This document shows, in pieces, positions 33,880 to 42,266 of a stretch of DNA of 64,000 bases. Location: positions 930,001 to 994,000 of the forward strand of contig NZ_JAADJT010000001.1 in NCBI RefSeq assembly GCF_011090165.1, given 5' to 3'. The DNA comes from Duganella aceris. GTDB taxonomy: Bacteria; Pseudomonadota; Gammaproteobacteria; Burkholderiales; Burkholderiaceae_D. The first letter of the stretch is position 1, and each line of letters begins with the position of its first letter. The translations under genes were made by a program, and so were the position numbers. The notes beneath the pieces are model-generated. The model saw only the letters and a program-made list of their open reading frames with translations, was not told the DNA's origin and did no database searches.

Positions 33880-36294
33880 TTATTCGCGCAGCGCGCGCAT
33901 CGGCGTGATGCGCATCGCCGCCAGCGTGTGGCGCGCGGTGGCCAGCGCCACCACCAGCAGCGTCAGGGCCAGCGCGGCGGCCGGCGCCCAGGCGCCCAGC
34001 GGCGAGCGCTCGGCGAACGGCGCCAGGTAGCGCTGGATCGCCAGCCATGCCGGCGGCAGCCCGGCCAGCGCGGCCACCGCCGTCAGCAGCAGGAACTCGC
34101 GTCCCACCAGCGCGCCGATGTCGCCGCGGCCGGCGCCATGCAGCTTGCGCAGCACGATCTCGCGCGCCCGCCGCTGCACGCTGTGCGCCGCCAGCACATA
34201 GATGCCGAAGGCCGCCAGCACGAACACCACCGCCGTCGCGCAGGCCAGCAGGCCGGCCAGCCGTACATCGTCCGCATACGCCTGCCGGTAGTAGCCGGCG
34301 ACCGGGCGGATCACCGGTTCGCGCTCCGGATAGTAGCGGCGCCACGCGGCGGCGATGTCGCCTTGCAGCGAGGCCGGCGCGTCGGCGCGCATGCGCAGCG
34401 TCAGCAGGCGGGCGCCGCGCGCCAGCTGGTACATCGTCGGCCGCACCGGATCACGCAGCGTTTCCCATAGCAGGTCCGGCGCTACGCCGACCACCCGCAA
34501 AGGCGCGCCTTCGATGCGCTGGCCCAGCGCCTGTTGCGGCGATTGCCAGCCCAGCGCGCGCAGCGCAGCCATGTTGAGCATCACGTTCTGCTCGCCGTCG
34601 TCGACCGGCCGGTCCAGCGCCGGATCGAAGCGGCGGCCGGCGACCGCCTGCAAGCCGTAGACGCGGAAGAAATCGGCGCCGACCATCCGCACCGACAGCG
34701 CCGCGTCGCTGCCGTCGAGGTGCTTGACGTTCTGGCTGCCGCGCGTGCCGGTATGGTCGTCGCGACCCGGCACCTGAAAACTGTCCGCCACGCCGTCGAT
34801 GCCGGGCAGCCGCGCCAGCGCCTCGCGGAAGGCTTTGGACGACGCTTCGTCCGTGTTGTCGGGCAGCTCCACCACCAGCAGCGGCGCCGGATCGAAGCCG
34901 GTCGGCGCGGCTGCGGCGAACTGCGTCTGCCACAGGATCGCCAGCGCCATGCTGCCCATCGCCATTGCGGCGGCGAACTGGGTCGCGGTCAGCAGACGCC
35001 GCATCCATGCGCCGCCCTGCGTCTCGCCGCTGCGGTGCGCCAGCGTTTCGCGCATGTCGACGCCGCGCGCCAGCCAGCCGGGATAAAAGCCGGCCACCGC
35101 GCCCACCAATGCGCCCAGCAGCAGGCAGGCGGCGATCGCGCCCGGTGTGAACATGCCGTCCAACCGGCGCTCCAGCAGATCCGAGGCCAGCGGCAGCAGC
35201 AGCCACGCCATCAGTACGCCCAGCGCGGCGGCGGCCAGCGACAGCAGCATCGCCTCGGCCATGAACTGCCGCAGCAATTGCGCGGTGGTGGCGCCGAGCA
35301 CGCGGCGCACCGCGATTTCGCGCTGCCGGCGCAGCGTGCGCACCGTCGCCAGGTTGACGTAGTTGACCACCGCCAGCAGCAGTATCAGCAGCCCGGCGGC
35401 GCCGATCGCCAGCACCATGCGCATGTCGCCGCGCGCGCCGGTGCCCATGGTATTGGCGACGCTGCGGTCGAAGTAGGCGTCGGCCAGCGGTCCAAGGCCG
35501 ATATCGACCATCTTGCGCTGGCCCAGCGCGGTCTTCATTTCCGGTGTCGACAGGTTTTGCCACTGCGCGCGGTCGACCGCCTCCTGCAACACGGTCTGCA
35601 AGGCCTGCGGCGTGACGCCGGCGCCGGTCTTGACGTAGATGCGGCCGCCGATGCCCATCCAGTTGGCGAGCGCGTCGCGGCGCTCCTGTTCCGGCCACAG
35701 CGCGCTGCCGGTGCCGGCCAGCGCGGTGAACTGCATGGTGCTGTTGGATGGACGGTCGGCCAGCACGGCGCGCACCTGCAGCGCTTGCCGGTTGATCTCG
35801 ACCGTGCGGCCCAGGGCCGGCGCGTCGCCGAACAGGCGGCGCGCGGCTTGCCGCGTCAGCGCCAGGCCGTCGGGCTGGATCAGCGCCTGATGCAGATCGC
35901 CTTCCAGCGCACGCAGGCCGGCGATGGACTGGAACGCCGGGTCGACGGCGGTGACTTCCAGCTCCTGCCAGCGGCCTTGCAGTTGCAGCGTGGTCTTGCG
36001 CGGCCACCAGGCGCTGACCTCCAGCGGCAGGCCGCTTTGCAAGGCCACGCCGCGCAGCGCGAACGGCGTGTATTCCATCCATTGCGGCTGTGGGATGAAG
36101 TTGAGCCGGTGCTTGACCACGAACACGCGCTCGCGTTGCGGCACGTCGTCGTCGTAGCTGAACGAGTAGCGCACAAAACCCAGCAGCAGGAAGCAGATCG
36201 CGAAGCCCGCCGCCAGGCCGAGGATCTCGACCGCCGAATGAAATGGCTGGCGCAGCAGCAGGCGCCAGCCGATACGAAAATCGCGTGGCGCCAT
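33880..36294 (-). CDS. MacB/FtsX-type ABC transporter permease (second of two paralogues)
   Basis: The 804-residue inner-membrane protein contains two FtsX-like units. Each has a hydrophobic helix, a large periplasmic MacB_PCD-type domain and a three-helix cluster; motifs include VVNYVNLATVRTLRRQREIAVRRVLGATTAQLLRQFMAEAML (about 310-350) and VLAAHSVQRRAREIVLRKLHGAGRGDIGALVGREF near 710. It aligns across its length with the next gene upstream (opening FRIGWRLLLRQP against FRIGWRLLWQQP), so the pair probably forms a heterodimer driven by the ATPase at 38705. AAAGGAGG five bases before the ATG is a strong ribosome site. Function: export of an unknown compound or signal from the periplasmic side. 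It is the last gene before a terminator. Confidence 0.85.
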   Translation of the reverse strand: MAPRDFRIGWRLLLRQPFHSAVEILGLAAGFAICFLLLGFVRYSFSYDDDVPQRERVFVVKHRLNFIPQPQWMEYTPFALRGVALQSGLPLEVSAWWPRKTTLQLQGRWQELEVTAVDPAFQSIAGLRALEGDLHQALIQPDGLALTRQAARRLFGDAPALGRTVEINRQALQVRAVLADRPSNSTMQFTALAGTGSALWPEQERRDALANWMGIGGRIYVKTGAGVTPQALQTVLQEAVDRAQWQNLSTPEMKTALGQRKMVDIGLGPLADAYFDRSVANTMGTGARGDMRMVLAIGAAGLLILLLAVVNYVNLATVRTLRRQREIAVRRVLGATTAQLLRQFMAEAMLLSLAAAALGVLMAWLLLPLASDLLERRLDGMFTPGAIAACLLLGALVGAVAGFYPGWLARGVDMRETLAHRSGETQGGAWMRRLLTATQFAAAMAMGSMALAILWQTQFAAAAPTGFDPAPLLVVELPDNTDEASSKAFREALARLPGIDGVADSFQVPGRDDHTGTRGSQNVKHLDGSDAALSVRMVGADFFRVYGLQAVAGRRFDPALDRPVDDGEQNVMLNMAALRALGWQSPQQALGQRIEGAPLRVVGVAPDLLWETLRDPVRPTMYQLARGARLLTLRMRADAPASLQGDIAAAWRRYYPEREPVIRPVAGYYRQAYADDVRLAGLLACATAVVFVLAAFGIYVLAAHSVQRRAREIVLRKLHGAGRGDIGALVGREFLLLTAVAALAGLPPAWLAIQRYLAPFAERSPLGAWAPAAALALTLLVVALATARHTLAAMRITPMRALRE

Positions 36295-36305
36295 GGCGGC
36301 CTCCT

Positions 36306-38699
36306 TTAGTCTCGCAGTGCCAGGGATGGCGACATGCGCAATGCGGTGATGGTGTGGCGCGCGGTGGCCAGCAGCGCCACCAGCAGGGCCAGCGCCAGCG
36401 CGGCGGCCAGCGTCCAGCCGCCGATGGGCGCGCGCTCGGTGTAGCTTGCCAGGTAGCGCTGGATCGATACCGCCGCGAACGGCAGGCCGAGCAGCGCACC
36501 GGCGCCGATCAGCAGCGAGAACTCGCGTCCCATCATCAACGCGATGTCGACGCCGCGCGCGCCGTACAGCTTGCGCATCACGATCTGGCGACGGTTGCGC
36601 TGCACGCTGTAGGCCGACAGCACGTAGATGCCGAACGCCGCCAGTGCGATCGCGGTCGCGCTGGTCAGCGTCAGCGTGCGGGTCAGGCGCGTGTCGGCCA
36701 CATAGCGTTCAGCCAGCACCGCCTGTTGGGTTTTCAATTCCATGATCGCGTTGGGGAACTGGCTGCGCCACAGCGGCGCGATGGCATCGGCGGCGGCTTG
36801 CAGGCTGTCGCCGGTGCGGATCGCCAGTACCTGGCCGGGACGAATCTTGTACAGCGTGGCCTTGGACGGTACGCGCAAGCCCTGGAAGCGTATCTCCGGC
36901 GCGATACCGATGATCTGCGCGCCGCCAGGCAGCACCTGCCCCACCGCCGCTTGCGGCGTCGCATAGCCCAGCGCCAGCGCGCCGGCCGCGTTGACCATCA
37001 CGCCGTCAAGATCCTTGGTGTCGTTCGGATCGTGGCCCGGGTCGAACGCGCGGCCGTATTCGGCCTGAACATGATTGACTTCGAACCAGTTCGGGCTGAC
37101 GTTCTTGGTTTCCATTGGAATGTCGTTGCCGTCCTTGGTGGTGATGGTGGAGATCAGCTTGAAGCCGTCGCGGCCCACCGCCTCGGAGATGGTGACGACG
37201 CCGTCCACGCCGGGCACGCGCCGCAGGCGCTCGATGAACGCGGTGGCCGCCGGCTTGCCCGCTTCGCCGCCCGGCAAATCCAGCACCAGCAGCCCGGCCG
37301 GATCGAAGCCGGGCGTGGCGTGGCTGGCGAACGAGGTCTGCCAGTTGACCGCCAGCGCGGTCGCGCTCAGCGCCATCGCGCTGGAGAACTGCAGCACGGT
37401 CAGCATGCGCCGCACCCACATGCCGGCGGCCGTCTCGCTGTTGCCGCGCCCACCCAGCGCGAGGCCGGGCAGCGCGTGCTGCGCCAGCCAGGCCGGATAG
37501 GCGCCGGCCAGCATGCCGATGAACGCCGCGAACCCCAATGCGATCAGGCAGCGCAGCGGCGTGAACATGCCCGCCAGCGGGCGGTTCACCAGGTCGGAGA
37601 ACAGCGGCAGCAGCAACCACGCCAGCATTAGGCCGGCGACGGCCGACAACAAGGCGGTCAGCACCGCCTCGCTGAGGAACTGGCGCACCAGCCGCGCCGC
37701 GCTGGCGCCCAGCAGCTTGCGCACGCCGATCTCGCGCTGGCGCCGCAGGGTGCGCACCGTCGCCAGGTTGACGTAGTTGATCGCCGCCAGCAGCAGGATC
37801 AGCAGGCCGCCGGCGGCGAGGCCGTAGACGGTGCTGCGCTGGCCGTACTGCTCGGCGTTGCGGCCGCCGGCCAGGTCTTCGTCGAAATAGGCGTCGCTCA
37901 ACGGCAGCAGGCTGATATCGGCCACGTTGCGGCCGTTCAGGCCCTTGCCCATCGCGCTGTTCTTGACGCGCTGGTTCATCGGCGATTTTTCGGTGGCCTC
38001 CTGCAGCAGCGCGGTCAGCGCCGGCATCGAGGCGCCGGGCTTCAGTTTCAGGTAGACGGTGCCGCGACCCCACTTGCTGATCGCGGTGTCGCGCTCGTCC
38101 CATGCGCTGCTGCCGGTGCCGATCAAGGCTTCGTAGCGCTGGGTGCTGTTGGCCGGCGGGTCGCGCAGCAGCGCGCGCACTTGCAGCGTGGCGTCGCCGA
38201 TCTTGACGCTTTGGCCCAGCGCCGCGCCGTTGCCGAACAGCTTCTGCGCGCCGGCCACGGTCAATGCGATGCCGTCCGGCTGCGTCAGCGCGGTGGTCAG
38301 GTCGCCCTCCAGCGCGGCGACGGCGAACATGGTGCGGAACGCCGGATCGACCACTTGCAGGTTCATCGCGCGCAGTTCCGTGCCGGCGCGCAGCGGCGTA
38401 TCGATCGGCTTGGCGATGCTGGCCTCTTCCACCATGCCGCTGGCCAGCGCGACATCGCGCAACGGCAGGAAGGCCCAGGCCTGCCATTCCGGACGCGGGA
38501 AGACGTTGATGCGCTGCTTGACCACGACCACGCGGTCGTTGTCGGGAATGGCGTTGTTGTAGTTGAGGCAGAATTCGACGAAGCCGAACAGCAGGAAGCA
38601 GGCGGCGAAACCGATCGCCAGGCCGCCGGTCACCACCAGCGAGTAGGCAGGCTGCTGCCACAGCAGGCGCCAGCCGATGCGGAAATCGCGCAGGTTCAT
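36306..38699 (-). CDS. MacB/FtsX-type ABC transporter permease (first of two paralogues)
   Basis: The 797-residue protein has the same two-unit layout as its neighbour: AAINYVNLATVRTLRRQREIGVRKLLGASAARLVRQFLSEAVL near residue 305 and VLSAYSVQRNRRQIVMRKLYGARGVDIALMMGREFSLLI near 705. Periplasmic domains lie between helices 1 and 2 and near 420-650. Its start is five bases after the ATPase stop, with no visible ribosome site, so translational coupling is likely. Two non-identical permeases instead of the single MacB chain, with a separate ATPase, is the arrangement of a MacAB-like exporter subfamily commonly paired with sigma-54 two-component systems. The cargo is unknown. Confidence 0.85.
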   Translation of the reverse strand: MNLRDFRIGWRLLWQQPAYSLVVTGGLAIGFAACFLLFGFVEFCLNYNNAIPDNDRVVVVKQRINVFPRPEWQAWAFLPLRDVALASGMVEEASIAKPIDTPLRAGTELRAMNLQVVDPAFRTMFAVAALEGDLTTALTQPDGIALTVAGAQKLFGNGAALGQSVKIGDATLQVRALLRDPPANSTQRYEALIGTGSSAWDERDTAISKWGRGTVYLKLKPGASMPALTALLQEATEKSPMNQRVKNSAMGKGLNGRNVADISLLPLSDAYFDEDLAGGRNAEQYGQRSTVYGLAAGGLLILLLAAINYVNLATVRTLRRQREIGVRKLLGASAARLVRQFLSEAVLTALLSAVAGLMLAWLLLPLFSDLVNRPLAGMFTPLRCLIALGFAAFIGMLAGAYPAWLAQHALPGLALGGRGNSETAAGMWVRRMLTVLQFSSAMALSATALAVNWQTSFASHATPGFDPAGLLVLDLPGGEAGKPAATAFIERLRRVPGVDGVVTISEAVGRDGFKLISTITTKDGNDIPMETKNVSPNWFEVNHVQAEYGRAFDPGHDPNDTKDLDGVMVNAAGALALGYATPQAAVGQVLPGGAQIIGIAPEIRFQGLRVPSKATLYKIRPGQVLAIRTGDSLQAAADAIAPLWRSQFPNAIMELKTQQAVLAERYVADTRLTRTLTLTSATAIALAAFGIYVLSAYSVQRNRRQIVMRKLYGARGVDIALMMGREFSLLIGAGALLGLPFAAVSIQRYLASYTERAPIGGWTLAAALALALLVALLATARHTITALRMSPSLALRD

Positions 38700-38704
38700 C
38701 GTGC

Positions 38705-39385
38705 TTACGCCGCTTGCAGCGCGTCGACCATGATGCGGCCGTCGAGCAGGTTCAGGGTGCGCGACGCTTGCGCCGCATGCTCGGGCGAGTGGGTGACCAT
38801 GACCACGGTGGTGCCTTCGGCGTTGATCTCGCGCAGCAGGCGCATGACTTCGTCGCCGTGCGCGCTGTCCAGGTTACCGGTCGGTTCATCGGCCAGCAGC
38901 ACGGCGGGGCCGGCCACCAGCGCGCGCGCGATCGCCACCCGTTGCTGCTGACCGCCCGACAGTTGCGACGGCCGGTGTGAGGCGCGGTGCCCGACGCCGA
39001 GTTTTTCCAGCATCGCCGTGACCCGCTGGCGCCGTTCGCGCGCCGGCGTGCCGTTGTATTCCAGCGCCAGTTCGACGTTCTCGAACACGGTCAGTTCTTC
39101 GATCAGGTTGAAGCTCTGGAAAATGAAACCGATGCGGCCGCGCCGCAGCTTGTTCAGCTGCGACTCGTTCCAGCCGGCCACGTTCTGGCCTTCGAACCAG
39201 TATTCACCGTGGTTGGGCACATCCAGCAGCCCGAGTATCCCGAGCATGGTCGACTTGCCGCAGCCGGACGGCCCGGTGATGGCGACGTATTCGCCCGCCT
39301 CGATCTCCAGGTCGATGCGATCGAGGGCGGTGGTCTGGATTTCTCCCGCCTGATGGATTTTGCTGATGCCGACGAGTTTGAGCAT
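38705..39385 (-). CDS. ABC exporter ATP-binding subunit (MacB/LolD-like)
   Basis: The 226-residue ATPase has Walker A ITGPSGCGKSTML near residue 38, the signature LSGGQQQRVAIARALV near 142, Walker B VLLADEPTGNLDS and switch His in VMVTHSPEHA. The TGNLDS form is characteristic of the MacB/LolD/FtsE branch that powers mechanotransmission rather than channel transport. AAGGGA stands before the ATG. It lies between the adaptor gene (29 bases) and the first permease gene (5 bases) and must serve both permeases. Confidence 0.9.
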   Translation of the reverse strand: MLKLVGISKIHQAGEIQTTALDRIDLEIEAGEYVAITGPSGCGKSTMLGILGLLDVPNHGEYWFEGQNVAGWNESQLNKLRRGRIGFIFQSFNLIEELTVFENVELALEYNGTPARERRQRVTAMLEKLGVGHRASHRPSQLSGGQQQRVAIARALVAGPAVLLADEPTGNLDSAHGDEVMRLLREINAEGTTVVMVTHSPEHAAQASRTLNLLDGRIMVDALQAA

Positions 39386-39414
39386 GTGCGTCCCTTTTGA
39401 GTGATAGCGTGAAT

Positions 39415-40698
39415 TTACTGCGTAATCTGCAGCCTGGGTGAATTTCCGTAGGCGGCGTAGCTGGAGAGAATCACCTTGTCGCCGGCCGCCAGGCCGTCCA
39501 GCACTTCGATCTGGCTGTTGCTGCGGCGGCCGATGCGCACCGGGCGCCGTTGCGCGCTGCGGCCGGCCGCGTCGACCACGTACACCCAGGCGCCGCCGCT
39601 GTCGTTGATGAAGGCGCCGTTGGGCAGCAGCAGCGCGCGCGCCGGCTCGCCCAGCGTGATGCGCGCGTCCAGGCTCTGGCCGGGATTGAGCACCGGCGGC
39701 TGGCCGTTCTGGAACAGCAGCTCGACCGCGAAGCGGCCTTCCTTGATCTGCGGGTAGATGGCGCCGATGGCGACCGCGTAGTTGCGTTCATCCTGCTTGA
39801 CGCCGCCGGTGCGGCCGACCGCCATCCGGTTCAGATAATATTCGTCGACGCTGGCGGAGAGCTTGAAGCGCTGCGGATCGTCGATGCGGCCGATGTTTTT
39901 GCCGGTGGCGATGGATTCGCCGACCTGCAAGCGGAAGTTGGTCAGCCGGCCTTCGACCGGCGCGCGCACCGCCAGCGCCTCGACGGTGGCCGAGACCAGT
40001 TTCAGGCCGGAGCTCAAGCCGTGTATCGCCGATTCCAGCTGCTGTTCGGCGTCGCGCCGCACGCCGATTTCGGCGCGGGTGGCGTGCTGCTCCTGCGTCA
40101 GCGTGCGCTGCTGCTGCGCCAGCTTGTCGGCCGACTCCTCCAGCGCGACGCTGGAGATGAAGCCCTGCGCCGCCAGCCTGACGTTGCGCGCGTGCTGCTT
40201 GCGCACCTGGTCCAGCGCGAATTGCAGATCGTCCAGCCGGCGCTGGTGGTCGTTGGCGCTGGCTTCCTGCGACACCCGCAGGTTGGACAGGTTGAAGATG
40301 CTGACCGCGTGCTCGGACTGGCGCGCCAGCAGTTCCAGGTTGCGCTGCGGGTTGGAGATGCGGAACAGCAGCTGGCCTTTCTTCACCAGCGCGCCGTCGG
40401 TGGCGAAGACTTCCTCCACCCGGCCAGATTCCACCGAGTCGAGAATCACGGAGTTCAGCGGCTCGGCGCTGGCGCGCACCACGATCTCGTCGACGAACAC
40501 GCCTTGCGCCGCCTGGCCGATGCGCAGGCCGGCGCCCTCGATCTGCAGGCCGTGCGGCATCCAGGCCCACAGCGCGTAGGCCGCCAGCGCGGTCGCCGCC
40601 GCTGCGGCGGCGCCAAGCGCGATGGCCTTGCCGCGTCGTCGCGGCACCACGATATCCATGGCGGCGCCGCTGGCGGGAATTTTTTTTTCGATGTGCAT
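39415..40698 (-). CDS. HlyD/MacA-like periplasmic adaptor of the ABC exporter
   Basis: The product is up to 427 residues: a short cytoplasmic N-terminus (VPRRRGK), one membrane helix (AIALGAAAAAATALAAYALWAWM), a split lipoyl domain (SVESGRVEEVFATDGALVKKGQLLFRI and VRAPVEGRLTNFRLQVGESIATGKNIGRI) around an alpha-helical hairpin (about 145-250), and beta-barrel/membrane-proximal domains with AGDKVILSSYAAYGNSPRLQITQ at the end. It would bridge the permeases to an outer membrane channel not encoded here. The start is uncertain: the ATG at 40698 sits almost exactly at the predicted sigma-54 transcription start, implying leaderless translation; an ATG at 40659 (MDIVVPRRRGK) is the alternative. A run of nine A lies between the two. 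Confidence 0.85.
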   Translation of the reverse strand: MHIEKKIPASGAAMDIVVPRRRGKAIALGAAAAAATALAAYALWAWMPHGLQIEGAGLRIGQAAQGVFVDEIVVRASAEPLNSVILDSVESGRVEEVFATDGALVKKGQLLFRISNPQRNLELLARQSEHAVSIFNLSNLRVSQEASANDHQRRLDDLQFALDQVRKQHARNVRLAAQGFISSVALEESADKLAQQQRTLTQEQHATRAEIGVRRDAEQQLESAIHGLSSGLKLVSATVEALAVRAPVEGRLTNFRLQVGESIATGKNIGRIDDPQRFKLSASVDEYYLNRMAVGRTGGVKQDERNYAVAIGAIYPQIKEGRFAVELLFQNGQPPVLNPGQSLDARITLGEPARALLLPNGAFINDSGGAWVYVVDAAGRSAQRRPVRIGRRSNSQIEVLDGLAAGDKVILSSYAAYGNSPRLQITQ

Positions 40699-40709
40699 AT
40701 GGAGCTTAT

Positions 40710-40725
40710 TGCAAACGCCGTGCCA
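40710..40725 (-). promoter_or_regulatory. Sigma-54 promoter of the exporter operon
   Basis: TGGCACGGCGTTTGCA on the minus strand matches the -24/-12 consensus TGGCACG-N4-TTGCA completely. GG and GC are spaced correctly. Predicted transcription starts near 40699, at the first ATG of the adaptor gene. The divergent NtrC-type regulator gene next to it makes a functional promoter very likely. Confidence 0.88.
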
Positions 40726-40765
40726 TGCACCGAAACGCGGCTTTGCGGGGCAGGTTGCCGGGAGG

Positions 40766-40805
40766 TGTTCATTTCCGGACACCGGCCGCTGTTCGCGAAT
40801 GGACA
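40766..40805. promoter_or_regulatory. Two TGTTC-N6-GGACA enhancer-like sites
   Basis: TGTTCATTTCCGGACA (40766-40781) and TGTTCGCGAATGGACA (40790-40805) share both half-sites of an imperfect dyad and differ in the spacer. Centres are 24 bases apart and lie about 75 and 100 bases upstream of the sigma-54 transcription start, the usual distance for bound NtrC-type activators. I propose them as sites for the regulator encoded at 40869. Confidence 0.65.
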
Positions 40806-40834
40806 GTCATGCCGGCGCGGCGTCCGGCGGCCGC

Positions 40835-40862
40835 TCGACAGCGTTGCGGTGGCTGCTAGAAT
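40835..40862 (+). promoter_or_regulatory. Sigma-70 promoter of the response regulator gene, abutting its ATG
   Basis: TCGACA and TAGAAT (five of six matches each) are 16 bases apart. The -10 element ends six bases before the ATG at 40869, so transcription should start at or within a base or two of the start codon. No ribosome-binding site precedes that ATG. Together these suggest a leaderless transcript. Confidence 0.6.
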
Positions 40863-40868
40863 GCCTGC

Positions 40869-42266
40869 ATGACCGCCTATGTACTGATACTTGATGATGA
40901 CGCCGATGTCGCCACCGCCGCGCAATTGCTGCTGCGGCGGCGCTACGGCCAGGTCGCGACGCTGTGCGATCCGGCCGGCCTGCCGGCCTTGCTGGCGCAG
41001 CGCGTGCCGGATGTGGTGCTGCTGGATCTGAACTTCACGCCGGGTTGCATCGACGGCGCGGAGGGCTTGGCTTTGCTCGACAAGCTGCGGGCGCAAACGC
41101 GTCCGCCGGCGGTGATCGCGATGGCGGCGTATGCGGATGTGCCGTTGGCGGTGGAGGCGCTCAAGCGCGGCGCGGGCGATTTCATCACCAAGCCGTGGGA
41201 TAACGCGCGGCTGGTGGCGGCGGTCGACCAGGCGCTAGCGCGGCGCGCGGCGTTGCAGGGCGGGGCGTCGGCGGCGTCGCCGGAGTTGATGGGGGAGTCG
41301 GCGGCGATGCGCGAACTGAAGGCGCTGATCGCCGGGGTGGCGCCGACCGAGGCCAACGTCATGGTGCTGGGCGAGAACGGTGTCGGCAAGGAGCTGGTGG
41401 CGCGCGCGATTCATGCACAGTCGCGCCGTGCGGCCGGCACCTTGCTGGCGGTGGATATGGGGGCGTTGCCGGAGTCGACTTTCGAGAGCGAGTTGTTTGG
41501 GCATCGCAAGGGGTCGTTCACCGATGCGCGCTCGGATCGGGCGGGGCGCTTCCAGGCGGCGCGCGGCGGTTCGCTGTTTTTGGATGAAATCGGCAATATG
41601 CCGTTGGCGGCGCAGGCCAAGCTGCTGACGGCGCTGGAGCGGCGCGAGGTGACGCCGCTCGGCGCGGACAAGCCGGAGGCCATCGATGTGCGCATCGTCA
41701 GCGCGACCAATCTGGAGGAGGCGCGCTTGTTCGATCCGGCGGTGTTTCGGCCGGACTTGTTGTTCCGCTTGAATACGATCGTGATCCGCGTGCCGCCGTT
41801 GCGCGAGCGGCGGGAGGATATTCCGCTGCTGTTGTCGCATTATCTCAGGCTGTATGAGTTGCAGTACCAGCGGCCGGCGCGCAATGTGTCGGCGGCGGCG
41901 CTGGAGGCCTTGGTTCGGCATGATTGGCCGGGCAATGTGCGCGCGCTGCGGCATGCTTGCGAGCGCGCGGCCATCCTGGGGCAGGGCGCGGAGTACGCGC
42001 TGGCCGATTTCGCGCTTGGCTCGGCGGCGGGCGCGGCCACCGGCGCCTTTGCCGCTGCTGCCGCCGCTGCCGCTGCCGCCCCGCTGGGCGCTGGCGCGGC
42101 TGTTGCGGGCGGCGGGCTGCCGAGCGACATGACGCTCGATGCGCTGGAGCGCGAGGCCATCGCGGCCACGCTGGCGCAATTCAACGGCAACATCAGCCAC
42201 GCGGCGAAGACGCTGGGCATCAGCCGCGCGGCCTTGTACCGCAAGCTGGGCAAGCATGGCATCTGA
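40869..42266 (+). CDS. NtrC-family sigma-54-dependent response regulator
   Basis: The 465-residue protein has a receiver domain (1-120; acidic pocket LILDDDAD, phospho-Asp in VVLLDLNF, Lys in FITKPWDNA), an AAA+ domain (140-370; Walker A GENGVGKE, Walker B LFLDEIGNMP, sensor and arginine-finger region IDVRIVSATNLEEARLF), a poly-Ala linker and a Fis-type helix-turn-helix (NGNISHAAKTLGISRAALYRKLGKHGI). The sigma-54 contact loop reads GSFTDA rather than GAFTGA. The Walker A ends KE rather than KS/KT, as in many NtrC proteins. It overlaps the kinase gene by 11 bases and is divergent from the exporter operon, whose sigma-54 promoter it presumably activates. Confidence 0.9.
   Translation: MTAYVLILDDDADVATAAQLLLRRRYGQVATLCDPAGLPALLAQRVPDVVLLDLNFTPGCIDGAEGLALLDKLRAQTRPPAVIAMAAYADVPLAVEALKRGAGDFITKPWDNARLVAAVDQALARRAALQGGASAASPELMGESAAMRELKALIAGVAPTEANVMVLGENGVGKELVARAIHAQSRRAAGTLLAVDMGALPESTFESELFGHRKGSFTDARSDRAGRFQAARGGSLFLDEIGNMPLAAQAKLLTALERREVTPLGADKPEAIDVRIVSATNLEEARLFDPAVFRPDLLFRLNTIVIRVPPLRERREDIPLLLSHYLRLYELQYQRPARNVSAAALEALVRHDWPGNVRALRHACERAAILGQGAEYALADFALGSAAGAATGAFAAAAAAAAAAPLGAGAAVAGGGLPSDMTLDALEREAIAATLAQFNGNISHAAKTLGISRAALYRKLGKHGI

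Noticed and set aside
42048-42085. Poly-alanine stretch in the response regulator as a frameshift artefact
   Set aside because: It lies exactly at the linker between AAA+ and Fis domains, and both flanking domains are in the same frame.
42139-42255. Longer kinase start upstream
   Set aside because: These 39 codons lie inside the regulator gene out of frame and are Arg-rich; the kinase hydrophobic N-terminus starts right after ATG 42256.
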